Assembly (NCBI GenBank): GCA_910580225.1
Contig: CAJTXE010000029.1
Location: forward strand, 1-58,381
Length of the DNA: 58,381 bases
Direction: 5' to 3'
Source of the DNA: an uncultured Acetatifactor sp.
Lineage (GTDB): Bacteria; Bacillota; Clostridia; Lachnospirales; Lachnospiraceae
Positions 16,186 through 24,682 of the stretch are shown here, piece by piece (the first letter of the stretch is position 1; each line of letters begins with the position of its first letter). A model generated the notes under the pieces. The model saw only the letters and a list, made by a program, of their open reading frames with translations, did not search any database and was not told the DNA's origin. The position numbers and the translations under genes are program-made.

Positions 16186-17140
16186 CTCCCCTTCTCCCCC
16201 AGCGCCGGCTTATGTACCTGCTGTGTTATCTTCGTGATAATCTGCTCCCTGGACATACTTTCCATCCTCGCCGCCGCATTCAGGATAATGCGATGGGAAA
16301 CCACGTACGGGAACTGGCCCGACACATCATTTGGGGTCACAAAGTCCCTCCCTTCCAGCCACGCGCTTGCTTTTGCCATTTTTACCAGTGCAATCGTTGC
16401 TCTGGGGCTGGCTCCTCTCTCGATGTAAGGGTTCTCTCTTGTGGCCGTGACCAATTTCAGGGCATAACCATACACTTCCTTTTTCATATAGACATCGTGG
16501 ATCTCATCCTGCATTTTCATAAAGGTATTCCTGTCCAGGACCTTCTTCACCTGCTCCAGCCTTCCCATTCTGCTTACCGACATCGCCATGGAAAGCTCGC
16601 TCTCAAAATCAGGATACCCAAGCGTTATCGCCACCATAAACCGGTCCACCTGCGCTTCCGGAAGATACTGCATTCCTGCGCTGCCGGGCGGGTTCTGTGT
16701 GGCAATGACCAGAAATGGGCTGGGTACCTCCCTTGTGACCCCCTCCACCGTACATTTACATTCTTCCATGACTTCCAACAGGGCGGACTGGGTCTTGGGG
16801 GAAGCCCGGTTGATCTCGTCTGCCAGAAGCAGGTTGCAGAATACACTGCCGGGCTGGTAGACAAAACGCTCCTCTTCCCTGCGGTAAATGGAAAAGCCCG
16901 TCAGATCCGAGGGCATCACGTCCGGCGTGAACTGCACCCTCTTATAATCCAGCTCCATCACCCTGGAGAAAGCAAGCGCAAGGGTGGTTTTCCCTACCCC
17001 AGGGATGTCTTCCAGCAAAATGTGCCCATCTGCCAGAAAAGCCAGCATGACCTCCCTCACTTCCTTTTTTTGCCCAAAATAACTTTGTCTACCTGTTCCA
17101 CTGCTTCTTCTGCTCTACTTCTGAAATCTGTTTTGTCCAT
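16182..17140 (-). pseudogene. MoxR-family AAA ATPase, copy 1, frameshifted at an A7 run
   Basis: From the ATG at 17138-17140 the frame reads MDKTDFRSRAEE and VDKVILGKK, then hits TGA just after an A7 run (plus-strand T7 at 17065-17071). The downstream frame opens at GTG 17060 and carries the intact AAA core: EDIPGVGKTTLA (Walker A), LLLADEINRASPKTQ (Walker B), IATQNPPGS (sensor 1) and RGASPRAT. One extra A would give LGKKKEVREVML, matching LGKRKQIEEIFL in the intact copy at 50.8-51.7 kb. A -1 ribosomal shift or transcriptional slippage on A7 would also restore it. MoxR proteins are chaperone-like ATPases acting with DUF58 partners. Confidence 0.85.
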
Positions 17141-17223
17141 GGAGTATCTTCCTTTCATAAAACACTCTCTTACCATCCATCAGCATATCTGATTTTCCTC
17201 GGAGCAGTCATATCTGAATACTC

Positions 17224-18723
17224 TTACCAAACAGAAATCCTATGCGAAATCAAGAACTTATCATCCTGCAGTTCTTCCACCTCCAATGCCATCTCACAGG
17301 AAGAGGCCCCTAAGCTGATCATGGCATTTTCCATATACGCCTGCCTGTAATGTTCTCCCTGATAGTCCCCATACCATTCCGTCAATAACTGCTCTCCCTC
17401 TATTACGTTATAAAAAGTATAGCTTCCAAGACCATTCTGTAAGATTTGATCATAACAATTTCCATAATAGCTTTCCATATCCGTAAGAACCTGTTCTTCT
17501 GTCATTTCTAAATCTGTGATGCTCCTCAACCCGCTTTCTTCCGGATTCTGCTCCAGATTGCGGTAAATCGAACCGTTGCAGGGCGGCAGATAGACTGATA
17601 ATTCCTGACGGATATGACTGCTTGCATAATCCGCATCTGTCTTGTTGAAATAATCATACTGTCCGTTGCCTGAATCATCCCATGTGGCATCCACATTATA
17701 GTACCCGTCATCCAATGCAACGATATTCCATGCATGGCGTTCCCCTGCATAACCGGTACAGTAATAACAGGGAATCCCTAACTGCTGCAGAAGATACTGG
17801 TAGGCCCTTGCATATCCGGCGCATACGGTCTGCCCGTTTACCAATGCGCTGTACGCACTCTGGTTCATTTCAGCGCCCAGGTTATAAGAAACCTTTTCTA
17901 TCAGCTCATCGTGGACGAATTTTTCTTTTTCATAATCATTGGACAAATTCTGCGCTTCTGAAACAATTTGGCTGGCATTTCCCTCAAAAACGGCCCTTGC
18001 ATCATCTAAATTCTGTACAGTACGGTTAAATTGCAGTTCAATTTCAACACAACTCCCATCTCTCCTATACTTACAGGAATAAGCCGTTTCCAGCCAGAAC
18101 AATTCCGGATGGTCATTATAAACTGCAGAAAAAATATTCCTCAACTGATCCAACGTCACCTGTTCCACCGGCATAAACACTGGATATACTTCTTTTGCAT
18201 TCGCATAAATCTGACGATAAATACTTTTTCCTCTATTATCCAGCATGGCATAATAAGGATATCGGACGGCATCAAAGTCCAATCCGTCACCTGCATACCC
18301 TGTATCAAGATAGTTTTGAAGTTCCCCTGCGGCTTCATCATCTATCTGTTCACTGTTTTCCTGTACCTGTTGATATCCATTTCTACCTGATACATTCTCC
18401 GGCACGACTATCTCAGACTGTTCCGGCAGAACATAATCAGAAACAACAGATTCCGCTATGGCATCACTTCCCAGAGTATCCGTTCCATACCCTTCTGCTT
18501 TCTCGTCAGTGCTTTCCCTTTTTATGTCTTCGGCAGGGTAGCTGACTGCTTCCTGCTGTTGAGAATTCTCCGCTGTCACCATTTCAACAGGTTTCTGCTC
18601 CGGATATAGAAATGCCGCAATTTTGTCCGTAATATCCGGTCTATAGGCACATACTATAATAAATATGCTGAGAATGGCAGACAACGCTGCAATAAAATAC
18701 ATCAGCCTTCTTATAAATCTCAT
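17224..18723 (-). CDS. Membrane-anchored transglutaminase-like protein
   Basis: This is a 499-residue protein. One N-terminal helix (RRLMYFIAALSAILSIFIIV) is followed by an acidic linker rich in Glu, Ser and Asp (about 45-150). The C-terminal half has a transglutaminase core with GQTVCAGYARAYQYLLQQLG (Cys), GERHAWNIVALDDGYYNVD (His and Asp) and TWDDSG. The full Cys-His-Asp triad is present, unlike in the TgpA copies. Such domains in Firmicutes act as surface crosslinking or peptidase enzymes. It is transcribed 47 bases after the sensor kinase gene, so it is probably a direct target of that two-component pair. Confidence 0.88.
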   Translation of the reverse strand: MRFIRRLMYFIAALSAILSIFIIVCAYRPDITDKIAAFLYPEQKPVEMVTAENSQQQEAVSYPAEDIKRESTDEKAEGYGTDTLGSDAIAESVVSDYVLPEQSEIVVPENVSGRNGYQQVQENSEQIDDEAAGELQNYLDTGYAGDGLDFDAVRYPYYAMLDNRGKSIYRQIYANAKEVYPVFMPVEQVTLDQLRNIFSAVYNDHPELFWLETAYSCKYRRDGSCVEIELQFNRTVQNLDDARAVFEGNASQIVSEAQNLSNDYEKEKFVHDELIEKVSYNLGAEMNQSAYSALVNGQTVCAGYARAYQYLLQQLGIPCYYCTGYAGERHAWNIVALDDGYYNVDATWDDSGNGQYDYFNKTDADYASSHIRQELSVYLPPCNGSIYRNLEQNPEESGLRSITDLEMTEEQVLTDMESYYGNCYDQILQNGLGSYTFYNVIEGEQLLTEWYGDYQGEHYRQAYMENAMISLGASSCEMALEVEELQDDKFLISHRISVW

Positions 18724-18770
18724 CTTTCATCATCCATTCTGATTGTAAATGTTTTTTCTTTTATTTTCTG

Positions 18771-20219
18771 TCAATGTTCCTTCTTGGGACACTGAAACCA
18801 AAAGATTGTCATCCCTTCCCGGAAATCCACGCCATATGGCATTCCATGCGCCTCCAGAATGGTGCTGACAATGGAAAGCCCAAGCCCGGTTCCTTCCCTG
18901 CGTCCTCCCTGATGCTGGCTCCTCTGATATCTTTCCCATATCAGCTTCCTCTCTTCTTCCGGAATCGGTTCCCCCGCATTTTTTATTTCCACCGTACACT
19001 CCATGCCGCTTTCTGTAATATCCACTATAATCGGCTGTCCGCCCTTTGTATGGTTGATTGCATTATACAAAAGGTTCCGCACCACCTGGCTGATTTTCAG
19101 GGCATCAACATATGCTTCCATCTCCCTTGACTCAAAAGCAATCCGTATGCTGATCTGATACTCTGACGCACTCTGTTCGCAAAGCAGGACCTCCGACTCC
19201 ACAATTTCATAAAGGTTATACCAATCCCTGTGCAGCTGCAGGTATCCTGCCTGCAGCTGGGAATAATCCAGGATGTCGCTTACCATCTCGCTCATCCGGC
19301 AGGCTTCCCGCATGATCAGGTTCAGATCCTCCTCTCTCTTTTCCGCTTCCTTCCAGTGGATGTCGCGGACCATCTCCGCATATCCCCCAATCAGGGCAAG
19401 GGGAGAGCGCAGTTCATGTGAGACATTGGCAATGACCTCTTTACGCAGGCCGTCCACACGCTGCAGGGCACGCCCAAGTTCTTTTACCGACTCTGCAAGC
19501 TGTCCGATCTCATCCCCCTGTGTGATATCCGGCACCGCCTCTAAATTGCCTTTTGCCAGTTCATCCACGGTTTCTTTGATGATATGGATGGGCTGTATGA
19601 ATTTCCGGGATAAGAAGGCTGCAATGACGGCGGAAACAAGCGTAAGCAGAATACTGAGTACGATCAACAGCATGCGGTTCATACCCAGAACTCCATAAAG
19701 TTCTGAAAAAGTCTGGTGAAGGATGACATACGCCGCCTCCCCGTCATACCATGCCGGTATCCCAATCTCGTAAGAAATTAGCCGGGAACCGGCTCTGATC
19801 TCTCTGCTGTAAGTCTCCCGGTCAAGCACCAACTGGTACACATCGCTGTTTTCGATATCCTTCCATACCACAATATCCTGTGTCCTGCCTTCCAGATTAA
19901 CGGGATACCCATAACTGTACATCGCCACCAGCTTCCTATCCTCGTCCACGAACAACAGCTTGCCGCTTGCAACCCTGCTCAGGTAGGGAATCAGTTTCTC
20001 ATTGCCCGCCAGGTCTTCCGTGGCAAGTTCCTCCATGACCGGTTCGAGACGCTCCTGTATCTCTCTGATGGCCATGCTGGTGTAATTTCTTTCCAGCACA
20101 TATAGCTGTATGATCCACATAAGGACAACTGTGAATACCACAAGAGACATCATAATGAGCCACAGCCGGACAACCATTTTATTCAGGATTTTTTCCCGGA
20201 CATTATTCTTTATGTTCAA
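18771..20219 (-). CDS. Sensor histidine kinase of the envelope operon
   Basis: This is a 482-residue protein. It has TM1 at about 17-38, an extracytoplasmic sensor region of about 145 residues, TM2 at about 185-207 and HAMP (IQPIHIIKETVDELAKGNLE) to about 260. HisKA carries NVSHELRSPLALIGGYAEMV (phospho-accepting His near 269). The ATPase domain has LLYNAINHT (N box), NAGEPIPEEE (G1) and REGTGLGLSIV (G2). All motifs for autophosphorylation are intact. The start overlaps the regulator stop by 17 bases. The ligand is unknown; cell-envelope stress is the likely signal given the downstream genes. Confidence 0.93.
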   Translation of the reverse strand: MNIKNNVREKILNKMVVRLWLIMMSLVVFTVVLMWIIQLYVLERNYTSMAIREIQERLEPVMEELATEDLAGNEKLIPYLSRVASGKLLFVDEDRKLVAMYSYGYPVNLEGRTQDIVVWKDIENSDVYQLVLDRETYSREIRAGSRLISYEIGIPAWYDGEAAYVILHQTFSELYGVLGMNRMLLIVLSILLTLVSAVIAAFLSRKFIQPIHIIKETVDELAKGNLEAVPDITQGDEIGQLAESVKELGRALQRVDGLRKEVIANVSHELRSPLALIGGYAEMVRDIHWKEAEKREEDLNLIMREACRMSEMVSDILDYSQLQAGYLQLHRDWYNLYEIVESEVLLCEQSASEYQISIRIAFESREMEAYVDALKISQVVRNLLYNAINHTKGGQPIIVDITESGMECTVEIKNAGEPIPEEERKLIWERYQRSQHQGGRREGTGLGLSIVSTILEAHGMPYGVDFREGMTIFWFQCPKKEH

Positions 20220-20871
20220 ATTTATACCCCACTCCCCAGACTGTCTGGATCAGTTTCCGATATTCTCCGAGATGTTCCCTCAGTGATTTCACATGGGTAT
20301 CTACGGTTCGGCTGTCCCCGTAATACTCATATCCCCAGACCGAGTCCATCAGCTGTTCTCTTGTCAGCACGATATGTTCATTCTGTGCCAGCTTGACAAG
20401 CAGGTCGAACTCCTTGGGCGGAAGGTTTATGGTTTTTCCTCCTGCCACGACAAGCCTTGTATCTGTCCGGATGGAAAGCTCTCCAGCCTTAATGATCAAA
20501 TTCCTTTCATTTCTGCTGCGCTTCAGCACCGCACCCACACGGGCCATCAGTTCCTTCGGACTGAAAGGTTTTGATACATAGTCGTCCGCTCCCAGACTAA
20601 AACCCATAAGCTTATCATATTCCTCACTCCGCGCAGTCAGCATGATGACCGGAACCTGCGAATACTTCCGTATTTCCGCAAGCGTTGCATAGCCATCGCG
20701 TCCCGGCATCATGATGTCCAGAATAAGAATGTCATAATCGGATTCCGATACAAATTTCAGCGCCTGATCAGCGTCCCCCGCCTCACTGCACTCAAATCCA
20801 TCCAGTTCCGCATAAACCTTCACCAGATTCCTGATATGGGCATCGTCATCCACAATAAGCATCTTTTTCAT
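20203..20871 (-). CDS. OmpR-family response regulator of the envelope operon
   Basis: This is a 222-residue protein from the ATG with GGAGG upstream. The receiver domain shows MLIVDDDAHIRN, phosphoacceptor DILILDIMMPG (Asp near 52), VIMLTARSEE and GADDYVSKPFSPKEL. The C-terminal winged helix shows LPPKEFDLLVKLAQN, LTREQLMDSVWGYEYYGDSR and VDTHVKSLREHLG. It is the first gene of the unidirectional array reaching to 4401, so it probably controls that whole set and itself. A TATAAT lies about 50 bases upstream. Confidence 0.94.
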   Translation of the reverse strand: MKKMLIVDDDAHIRNLVKVYAELDGFECSEAGDADQALKFVSESDYDILILDIMMPGRDGYATLAEIRKYSQVPVIMLTARSEEYDKLMGFSLGADDYVSKPFSPKELMARVGAVLKRSRNERNLIIKAGELSIRTDTRLVVAGGKTINLPPKEFDLLVKLAQNEHIVLTREQLMDSVWGYEYYGDSRTVDTHVKSLREHLGEYRKLIQTVWGVGYKFEHKE

Positions 20872-20921
20872 CCCGTCTGGCACCTCCTTCCGCCCAACAG
20901 CCAAATTTCCAGTATCGTGTT

Positions 20922-20965
20922 ATTATAAGTTTAGTAGATATTTGTAAAATTTCTGTGAGGAATTT
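20922..20965 (-). promoter_or_regulatory. Promoter and possible regulator box for the envelope operon
   Basis: TATAAT lies at 20922-20927 on the minus strand. A TTTACA about 15 bases further upstream could be the -35. Two similar half-sites, TCACAGAAAT and TTACAAATAT, follow each other with an 11-base period just upstream, the repeat spacing usual for OmpR/PhoB-type regulators. This suggests autoregulation by the response regulator. Confidence 0.45.
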
Positions 20966-21013
20966 ATGAGAAAAGCATCATATTTGCAAGCTAATGCAGA
21001 ATAAATAAATTTT

Positions 21014-21052
21014 AAAAACGCGCCGTCTCCAGCAGTGAAACAGCGCGTTTTT
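21014..21052 (-). terminator. Intrinsic terminator of the redox operon
   Basis: AAAAACGCGC (21014-21023) pairs perfectly with GCGCGTTTTT (21043-21052). The A and T ends give a U tract in both directions. It lies 38 bases after the stop of the Fe-S aldo/keto reductase gene and separates that operon from the envelope operon. Confidence 0.88.
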
Positions 21053-21090
21053 CTAAAGCGATTGGCTGCAGGCAGGTACCGCTCCCTGTC

Positions 21091-22245
21091 TCAACAGCCG
21101 AAAATCTTCTGTGCCCTCCGCATGTTTTCGGATGCGTCAATGCCGAAAGGACACCTTCTTGTACAGGAGCCGCAGTGAATGCAGTCCTCCCCTGTCACCA
21201 GCAGGGCCGCATACCGTTCCCTCAATTCGTCCGTCATCTCCTTTTCCGCCATGTCGGCCAGCTTCGTCACCTCGGCGATGTCAATCTTTTTCGGGCACGG
21301 CTGGCAATGGTTGCAGTACATGCACTGGTTTGCGAACTGCCCCACCAGGCTTTCCTGAATTTCGCTGAAATCCTTTTCCTCCTCGCCTGCCGTCAGATAG
21401 GCCAGCGACTGGTTCAGTTCATCCACATTGGCAAATCCCGGTACGGGACATGCCACCTGGGGGAACGAAAGGACGTAGCTGATACACTGGACGGGGGTAA
21501 GGCTCAAAAGGCCTTTCAGTCTCCCTTCTTCATGGTTTTTGAGAATATTGCCTGCCGCAAAGGGTTTCATGGCCACAATGGGCACGCCCTGCTTCCCGCA
21601 GAGCTCGTAAAGCTCCTGCTTGGACGGGTATGCCGCCTTTTCCTCCTCTGTCATGGCTTTCACTTCTCTGCCTTTCATCCTTGCATCCGCCGTATCCTGG
21701 GGCAGCAGATTAAACAGCGGATTCACCGGGAACATCAGCACATCGATTTTCCCGCTCCTCACCGCTTCCAGCGCGGTTTTCGTATTATGGCTGCTGAGGC
21801 CGATAAAACCCACCCTTCCCGTGTCCTGTAATTCTTTGGCATACGCATACATCCAGCCATTTAATATTTCGTTCAGATCCGCCTCGTCATCACAGTTATG
21901 CAGGAACAGGACGTCTATATAATCCGTATCCAGCTTTTCATAGAACTGCTGCAGGAAATCTTTGCAGAGCGCCTCATCCCTTGTTTTTACATACTGCCCG
22001 TCTTTGTCCGCACAGCCCAGATGTCCGGCCAGGCATACTTTGTCGCGAAGTCCTTTTAACGCTTTTCCGTAATATTCCCTCGTTGCGGGAGTTCCTACAA
22101 ACAGGTCAAAATAATTGATGCCTGCCTCCACAGCGGCCCGCACCAGATCATAAACCTGTTTCTCGTCTGCTGTCCAGACATATTCGCAGCCCATTCCAAT
22201 GGCGCTGACTTTTAACCCCGTCTTCCCAAAATCCCTGTAAATCAC
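21091..22245 (-). CDS. Aldo/keto reductase with C-terminal 4Fe-4S ferredoxin domain
   Basis: This is a 384-residue protein with a GTG start (GGAAGG upstream). An AKR barrel covers about 1-290: YRDFGKTGLKVSAIGMGCEY, INYFDLFVGTPATREYYGKA, DYIDVLFLHNCDD and GFIGLSSHN. A ferredoxin-like tail follows with CMYCNHCQPCPKK and CIHCGSCTRRCPFG, enough for two 4Fe-4S clusters. The usual catalytic Lys position (T-K after the second strand) reads LAGHLG, so the hydride-transfer tetrad is incomplete. The His in FLHN is kept. It may couple iron-sulfur electron transfer to reduction of an organic substrate. It is the last gene of the operon starting at 26.5 kb. Confidence 0.88.
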   Translation of the reverse strand: MIYRDFGKTGLKVSAIGMGCEYVWTADEKQVYDLVRAAVEAGINYFDLFVGTPATREYYGKALKGLRDKVCLAGHLGCADKDGQYVKTRDEALCKDFLQQFYEKLDTDYIDVLFLHNCDDEADLNEILNGWMYAYAKELQDTGRVGFIGLSSHNTKTALEAVRSGKIDVLMFPVNPLFNLLPQDTADARMKGREVKAMTEEEKAAYPSKQELYELCGKQGVPIVAMKPFAAGNILKNHEEGRLKGLLSLTPVQCISYVLSFPQVACPVPGFANVDELNQSLAYLTAGEEEKDFSEIQESLVGQFANQCMYCNHCQPCPKKIDIAEVTKLADMAEKEMTDELRERYAALLVTGEDCIHCGSCTRRCPFGIDASENMRRAQKIFGC

Positions 22246-22290
22246 TTTCCCTTCCGCCTTTCCTCAGTCGATGGCAATGCCCCTCATCCA

Positions 22291-23178
22291 TCACCAGTTC
22301 TTCTTTTCCCTGCTGCTGTCGTGCTGCTGCTTCCTCTCCTCCACCATCTTCACGAACCACTCCACCATATTGGGGTCATAGTGGGAGAAGAATGCGCTTG
22401 TCTTCGTATCCAGCGCTGCGATGGCGCCCATATCCTCCTGGGTCAGGCTGAAATCGAAGACGTCCATGTTCTGGACCATTCTTTCCTTATGGGTGGATTT
22501 CGACAGGACGATTACGCCCCGCTGGATGTTCCAGCGCAGCATCACCTGTGCCGTGGTCTTTCCGTACTTCCGGCCGATGTCTTTCAGCGTTTCATTCTCG
22601 AACAGCCCTCCCCGGCCTTCCCCGAAGGGCGCCCAGGCTTCATGGGCAACCTTATATTTCTCCATCCAGGTATGGTCTTCCTGGCGCTGGTTCAGCACAT
22701 GGGTCTCGATCTGGTTCACCATGGGCGGAATCTTCGTAAAGGACGCAAGGTCTACCAGCCTGTCCGGATAGAAATTGGACACGCCGATGGCTTTCAGCTT
22801 TCCCTCCTCATACATGTCCTCCAGCGCCCTGTACGCCCCGTAATAATCATTGAAAGGCTGATGGAGCAGCATCAGGTCCAGATAGTCCGTCTGCAGCTTG
22901 CGCAGGGATTCCTCCACGGATTTTCTGGCCTCCTCATAGCCGTAATGCTCTACCCACACTTTGGACGTCAGGAAGATTTCCTCCCTGGGGACGCCGCTTT
23001 TCCTGATCGCCGAGCCCACTTCCTCCTCGTTGAAATAGGACTGTGCCGTGTCGATGCTCCGATAGCCCGCGTCCAGCGCGTCCAGTACGCACCGCTCGCA
23101 CTCATCCTTTGTCACCTGATAGACGCCGTATCCCAGGATCGGCATCTTTACTCCGTTCGATAAGGTTACATATTCCAT
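22291..23178 (-). CDS. Aldo/keto reductase (AKR5-like)
   Basis: The protein has 295 residues from the ATG with GGAGG upstream. The classical AKR tetrad is present: SIDTAQSYFNEEEVG (Asp and Tyr), LTSKVWVEHYG (Lys) and LMLLHQPF (His). KAIGVSNFYPDRL and IVLSKSTHKERMVQNMD (NADPH-binding loop) follow. It resembles 2,5-diketogluconate or methylglyoxal reductase-type cytoplasmic enzymes. No signal peptide is present. It lies 45 bases before the Fe-S aldo/keto reductase and 55 bases after the RibD-like reductase gene. Confidence 0.92.
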   Translation of the reverse strand: MEYVTLSNGVKMPILGYGVYQVTKDECERCVLDALDAGYRSIDTAQSYFNEEEVGSAIRKSGVPREEIFLTSKVWVEHYGYEEARKSVEESLRKLQTDYLDLMLLHQPFNDYYGAYRALEDMYEEGKLKAIGVSNFYPDRLVDLASFTKIPPMVNQIETHVLNQRQEDHTWMEKYKVAHEAWAPFGEGRGGLFENETLKDIGRKYGKTTAQVMLRWNIQRGVIVLSKSTHKERMVQNMDVFDFSLTQEDMGAIAALDTKTSAFFSHYDPNMVEWFVKMVEERKQQHDSSREKKNW

Positions 23179-23233
23179 GATTCTTCCTCCGTCTTCTTTT
23201 TTTGCTTTGTTCTTTCTAAATTTATATTGCACG

Positions 23234-23959
23234 TCACTGCGAACAGCTTTTTCTGTTTTTGGGCTGATAATTCAGGCGCAGTCCTCCGTCTCCCAGCTGT
23301 TCCGCCTCCCGGAGCAGAAATTCCACCGGTTTCCCCTCTGTAAGAGAGGGAATCTGTGTAAAGACGGATGCCGAGCCAAGGCCGCCGTCCGTTACCGGCG
23401 CCAGGAAGAGGCTGAGTTCGTCCACCACGCCTGCCTGCAGAAAGCTCCAGTTCACCATGCCGCCCCCGCAGATCAGCAGCTTTTCAATGTGGAACAGCTC
23501 ATACAGCTTTTTCATCGCCGTCTCACAGTCCAGCTTCTCTTCCCCTGCTATAATGTAGGAAACTCCCGTTTTCCGCAGACAGGCCTTATAAGCTGCCGGA
23601 GTGGAGGCGGTGAGGACCTCTATCACATGGGCGGGCGCTCTTCCCTTATTGCAGAACGTCCCGGACTCCCATCCGATTTCGCCGTCCACATCCACCGAGA
23701 CAAAATACTGGTCTGCCTTGTCGTTCGCCACAAAATCCCCTTCCGGCACTTCCTCCGTCTCCTCCAGTACAGGCTTGCGGAAACCGGTAAACTCTTTTGT
23801 TGTGGCGGTTCCGTACAACAGCGCTCCAGCGTTCATCTTTGTCCGGTATTTCCCATATTCCCCGCCCAGGGCTCCCACTGCTTCCGTGCCCATAAAGGGA
23901 CCTGTTATCTTCCCGTCTAAGGAACTTAAGATATGGCAGATTACATAAGGTCTTTCCAT
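23234..23959 (-). CDS. RibD C-terminal/dihydrofolate reductase-like oxidoreductase
   Basis: This is a 241-residue protein. It opens with YVICHILSSLDGKITGPFMG, the RibD_C/DHFR-like nucleotide fold. Later blocks are NAGALLYGTATTKEF, YIIAGEEKLDC, KLLICGGGMVNWSFLQAGVV and DELSLFLAPVTDGG. These match reductases of the pyrimidine-reductase type that use NADPH. Riboflavin genes are absent nearby, so a role in stress or xenobiotic reduction with the flavoproteins of this operon is more likely than riboflavin synthesis. The gene follows a stub of a short-chain dehydrogenase. Confidence 0.88.
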   Translation of the reverse strand: MERPYVICHILSSLDGKITGPFMGTEAVGALGGEYGKYRTKMNAGALLYGTATTKEFTGFRKPVLEETEEVPEGDFVANDKADQYFVSVDVDGEIGWESGTFCNKGRAPAHVIEVLTASTPAAYKACLRKTGVSYIIAGEEKLDCETAMKKLYELFHIEKLLICGGGMVNWSFLQAGVVDELSLFLAPVTDGGLGSASVFTQIPSLTEGKPVEFLLREAEQLGDGGLRLNYQPKNRKSCSQ

Positions 23960-23983
23960 TTGGCCATTGCTCCCTTCTTTCCT

Positions 23984-24067
23984 TCAAAAATCAGACTGGC
24001 GGCTGACTGCCCTTACAAGACTTTTTCCAAGTCCTGTGGAACATCCCGTAATCAACCATGTTTTCAT
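23984..24067 (-). pseudogene. 5' stub of a short-chain dehydrogenase/reductase
   Basis: An ATG overlapping the stop of the upstream FMN reductase gene (ATGA) opens MKTWLITGCSTGLGKSLVRA, the unmistakable N terminus of an SDR enzyme with the TGxxxGxG dinucleotide-binding loop. The frame ends seven residues later (SRQSDF). The next gene starts 25 bases after it. The remaining 220 or more residues have been deleted. This is a remnant, although it is still translationally coupled. Confidence 0.82.
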
Positions 24068-24513
24068 AGGCCTCTTCCAAGCTCCTCCGCCTCGCTCCGG
24101 TTTGTTGCCATTCCCGCGTATTCCATGCCATAGAGCTTTGCAAAGCGGTTCATAGTATATTCTCCCGCCTCCGGCATCCACTTCTCCGGGGAAGCTCCCT
24201 GGAACAGGAAATATAGCTTCCTCCCGGAAAACTCACCGTTTTTCACCAGGCCGTAGAAACGGTCCAGCATATTGCGGACGGAACCGCAGATATTGTGCCA
24301 GTACAGGGGCGAGCCGATTACGATCACTTCCGCTTCTTTCATCTTTGCAATCACCTCTCCCAGCTGGTCGTCCTCAAACTTCTGACCGTAGCTCCCGATT
24401 CGGTAATCTGTCAGCTGAAGCGTGTCATACTCTTTTCCTTTCAAAAGGGTTTCTGCCAGAGCGGCTGTGTTTCCTTTCCTGTTCGGGCTTCCGTTGATAA
24501 ATAAAATCTTCAT
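24064..24513 (-). CDS. NADPH-dependent FMN reductase/flavodoxin-fold oxidoreductase
   Basis: The protein has 149 residues from the ATG with GGAGG upstream. The flavodoxin-like fold opens with KILFINGSPNRKGNTAALAE, the phosphate-binding loop for FMN. IVIGSPLYWHNICGSVRNML contacts the isoalloxazine ring, and LYFLFQGASPEKW follows. It is cytoplasmic, without a signal peptide. It probably supplies reduced flavin or reduces quinones with the adjacent reductases. The stop overlaps the SDR stub; upstream lies a vestige of another flavodoxin gene. Confidence 0.9.
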   Translation of the reverse strand: MKILFINGSPNRKGNTAALAETLLKGKEYDTLQLTDYRIGSYGQKFEDDQLGEVIAKMKEAEVIVIGSPLYWHNICGSVRNMLDRFYGLVKNGEFSGRKLYFLFQGASPEKWMPEAGEYTMNRFAKLYGMEYAGMATNRSEAEELGRGL

Positions 24514-24539
24514 CCTGCTTTCCTCCATTATCTTATCTG

Positions 24540-24660
24540 TTTTAAAACTTGATAACCTGCACCATATACACCCCGTCAGAGTCCTCCTTGCGGCTAATAT
24601 CCCGGCTCGTCAATCCAGGCCGCTGCGTCACCGGCCGCCTCGGCGGCTCCTTTCGCAGAT
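24540..24660 (-). pseudogene. 3' remnant of a flavodoxin gene plus duplicated spacer
   Basis: On the minus strand the segment encodes GAAEAAGDAAAWIDEPGY and a TAG stop. This matches the end of the secreted flavodoxin at 25759 (AEAAGDVADWLRGLGY). The following spacer also matches the spacer after that gene base for base in long stretches (GCCGCAAGGAGG, GTATATGG, TTTTAAAACA). The rest of the gene is missing. It marks an old cassette duplication and deletion. Confidence 0.78.
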
Positions 24661-24682
24661 TGATATGTGCATTTTATACCTT

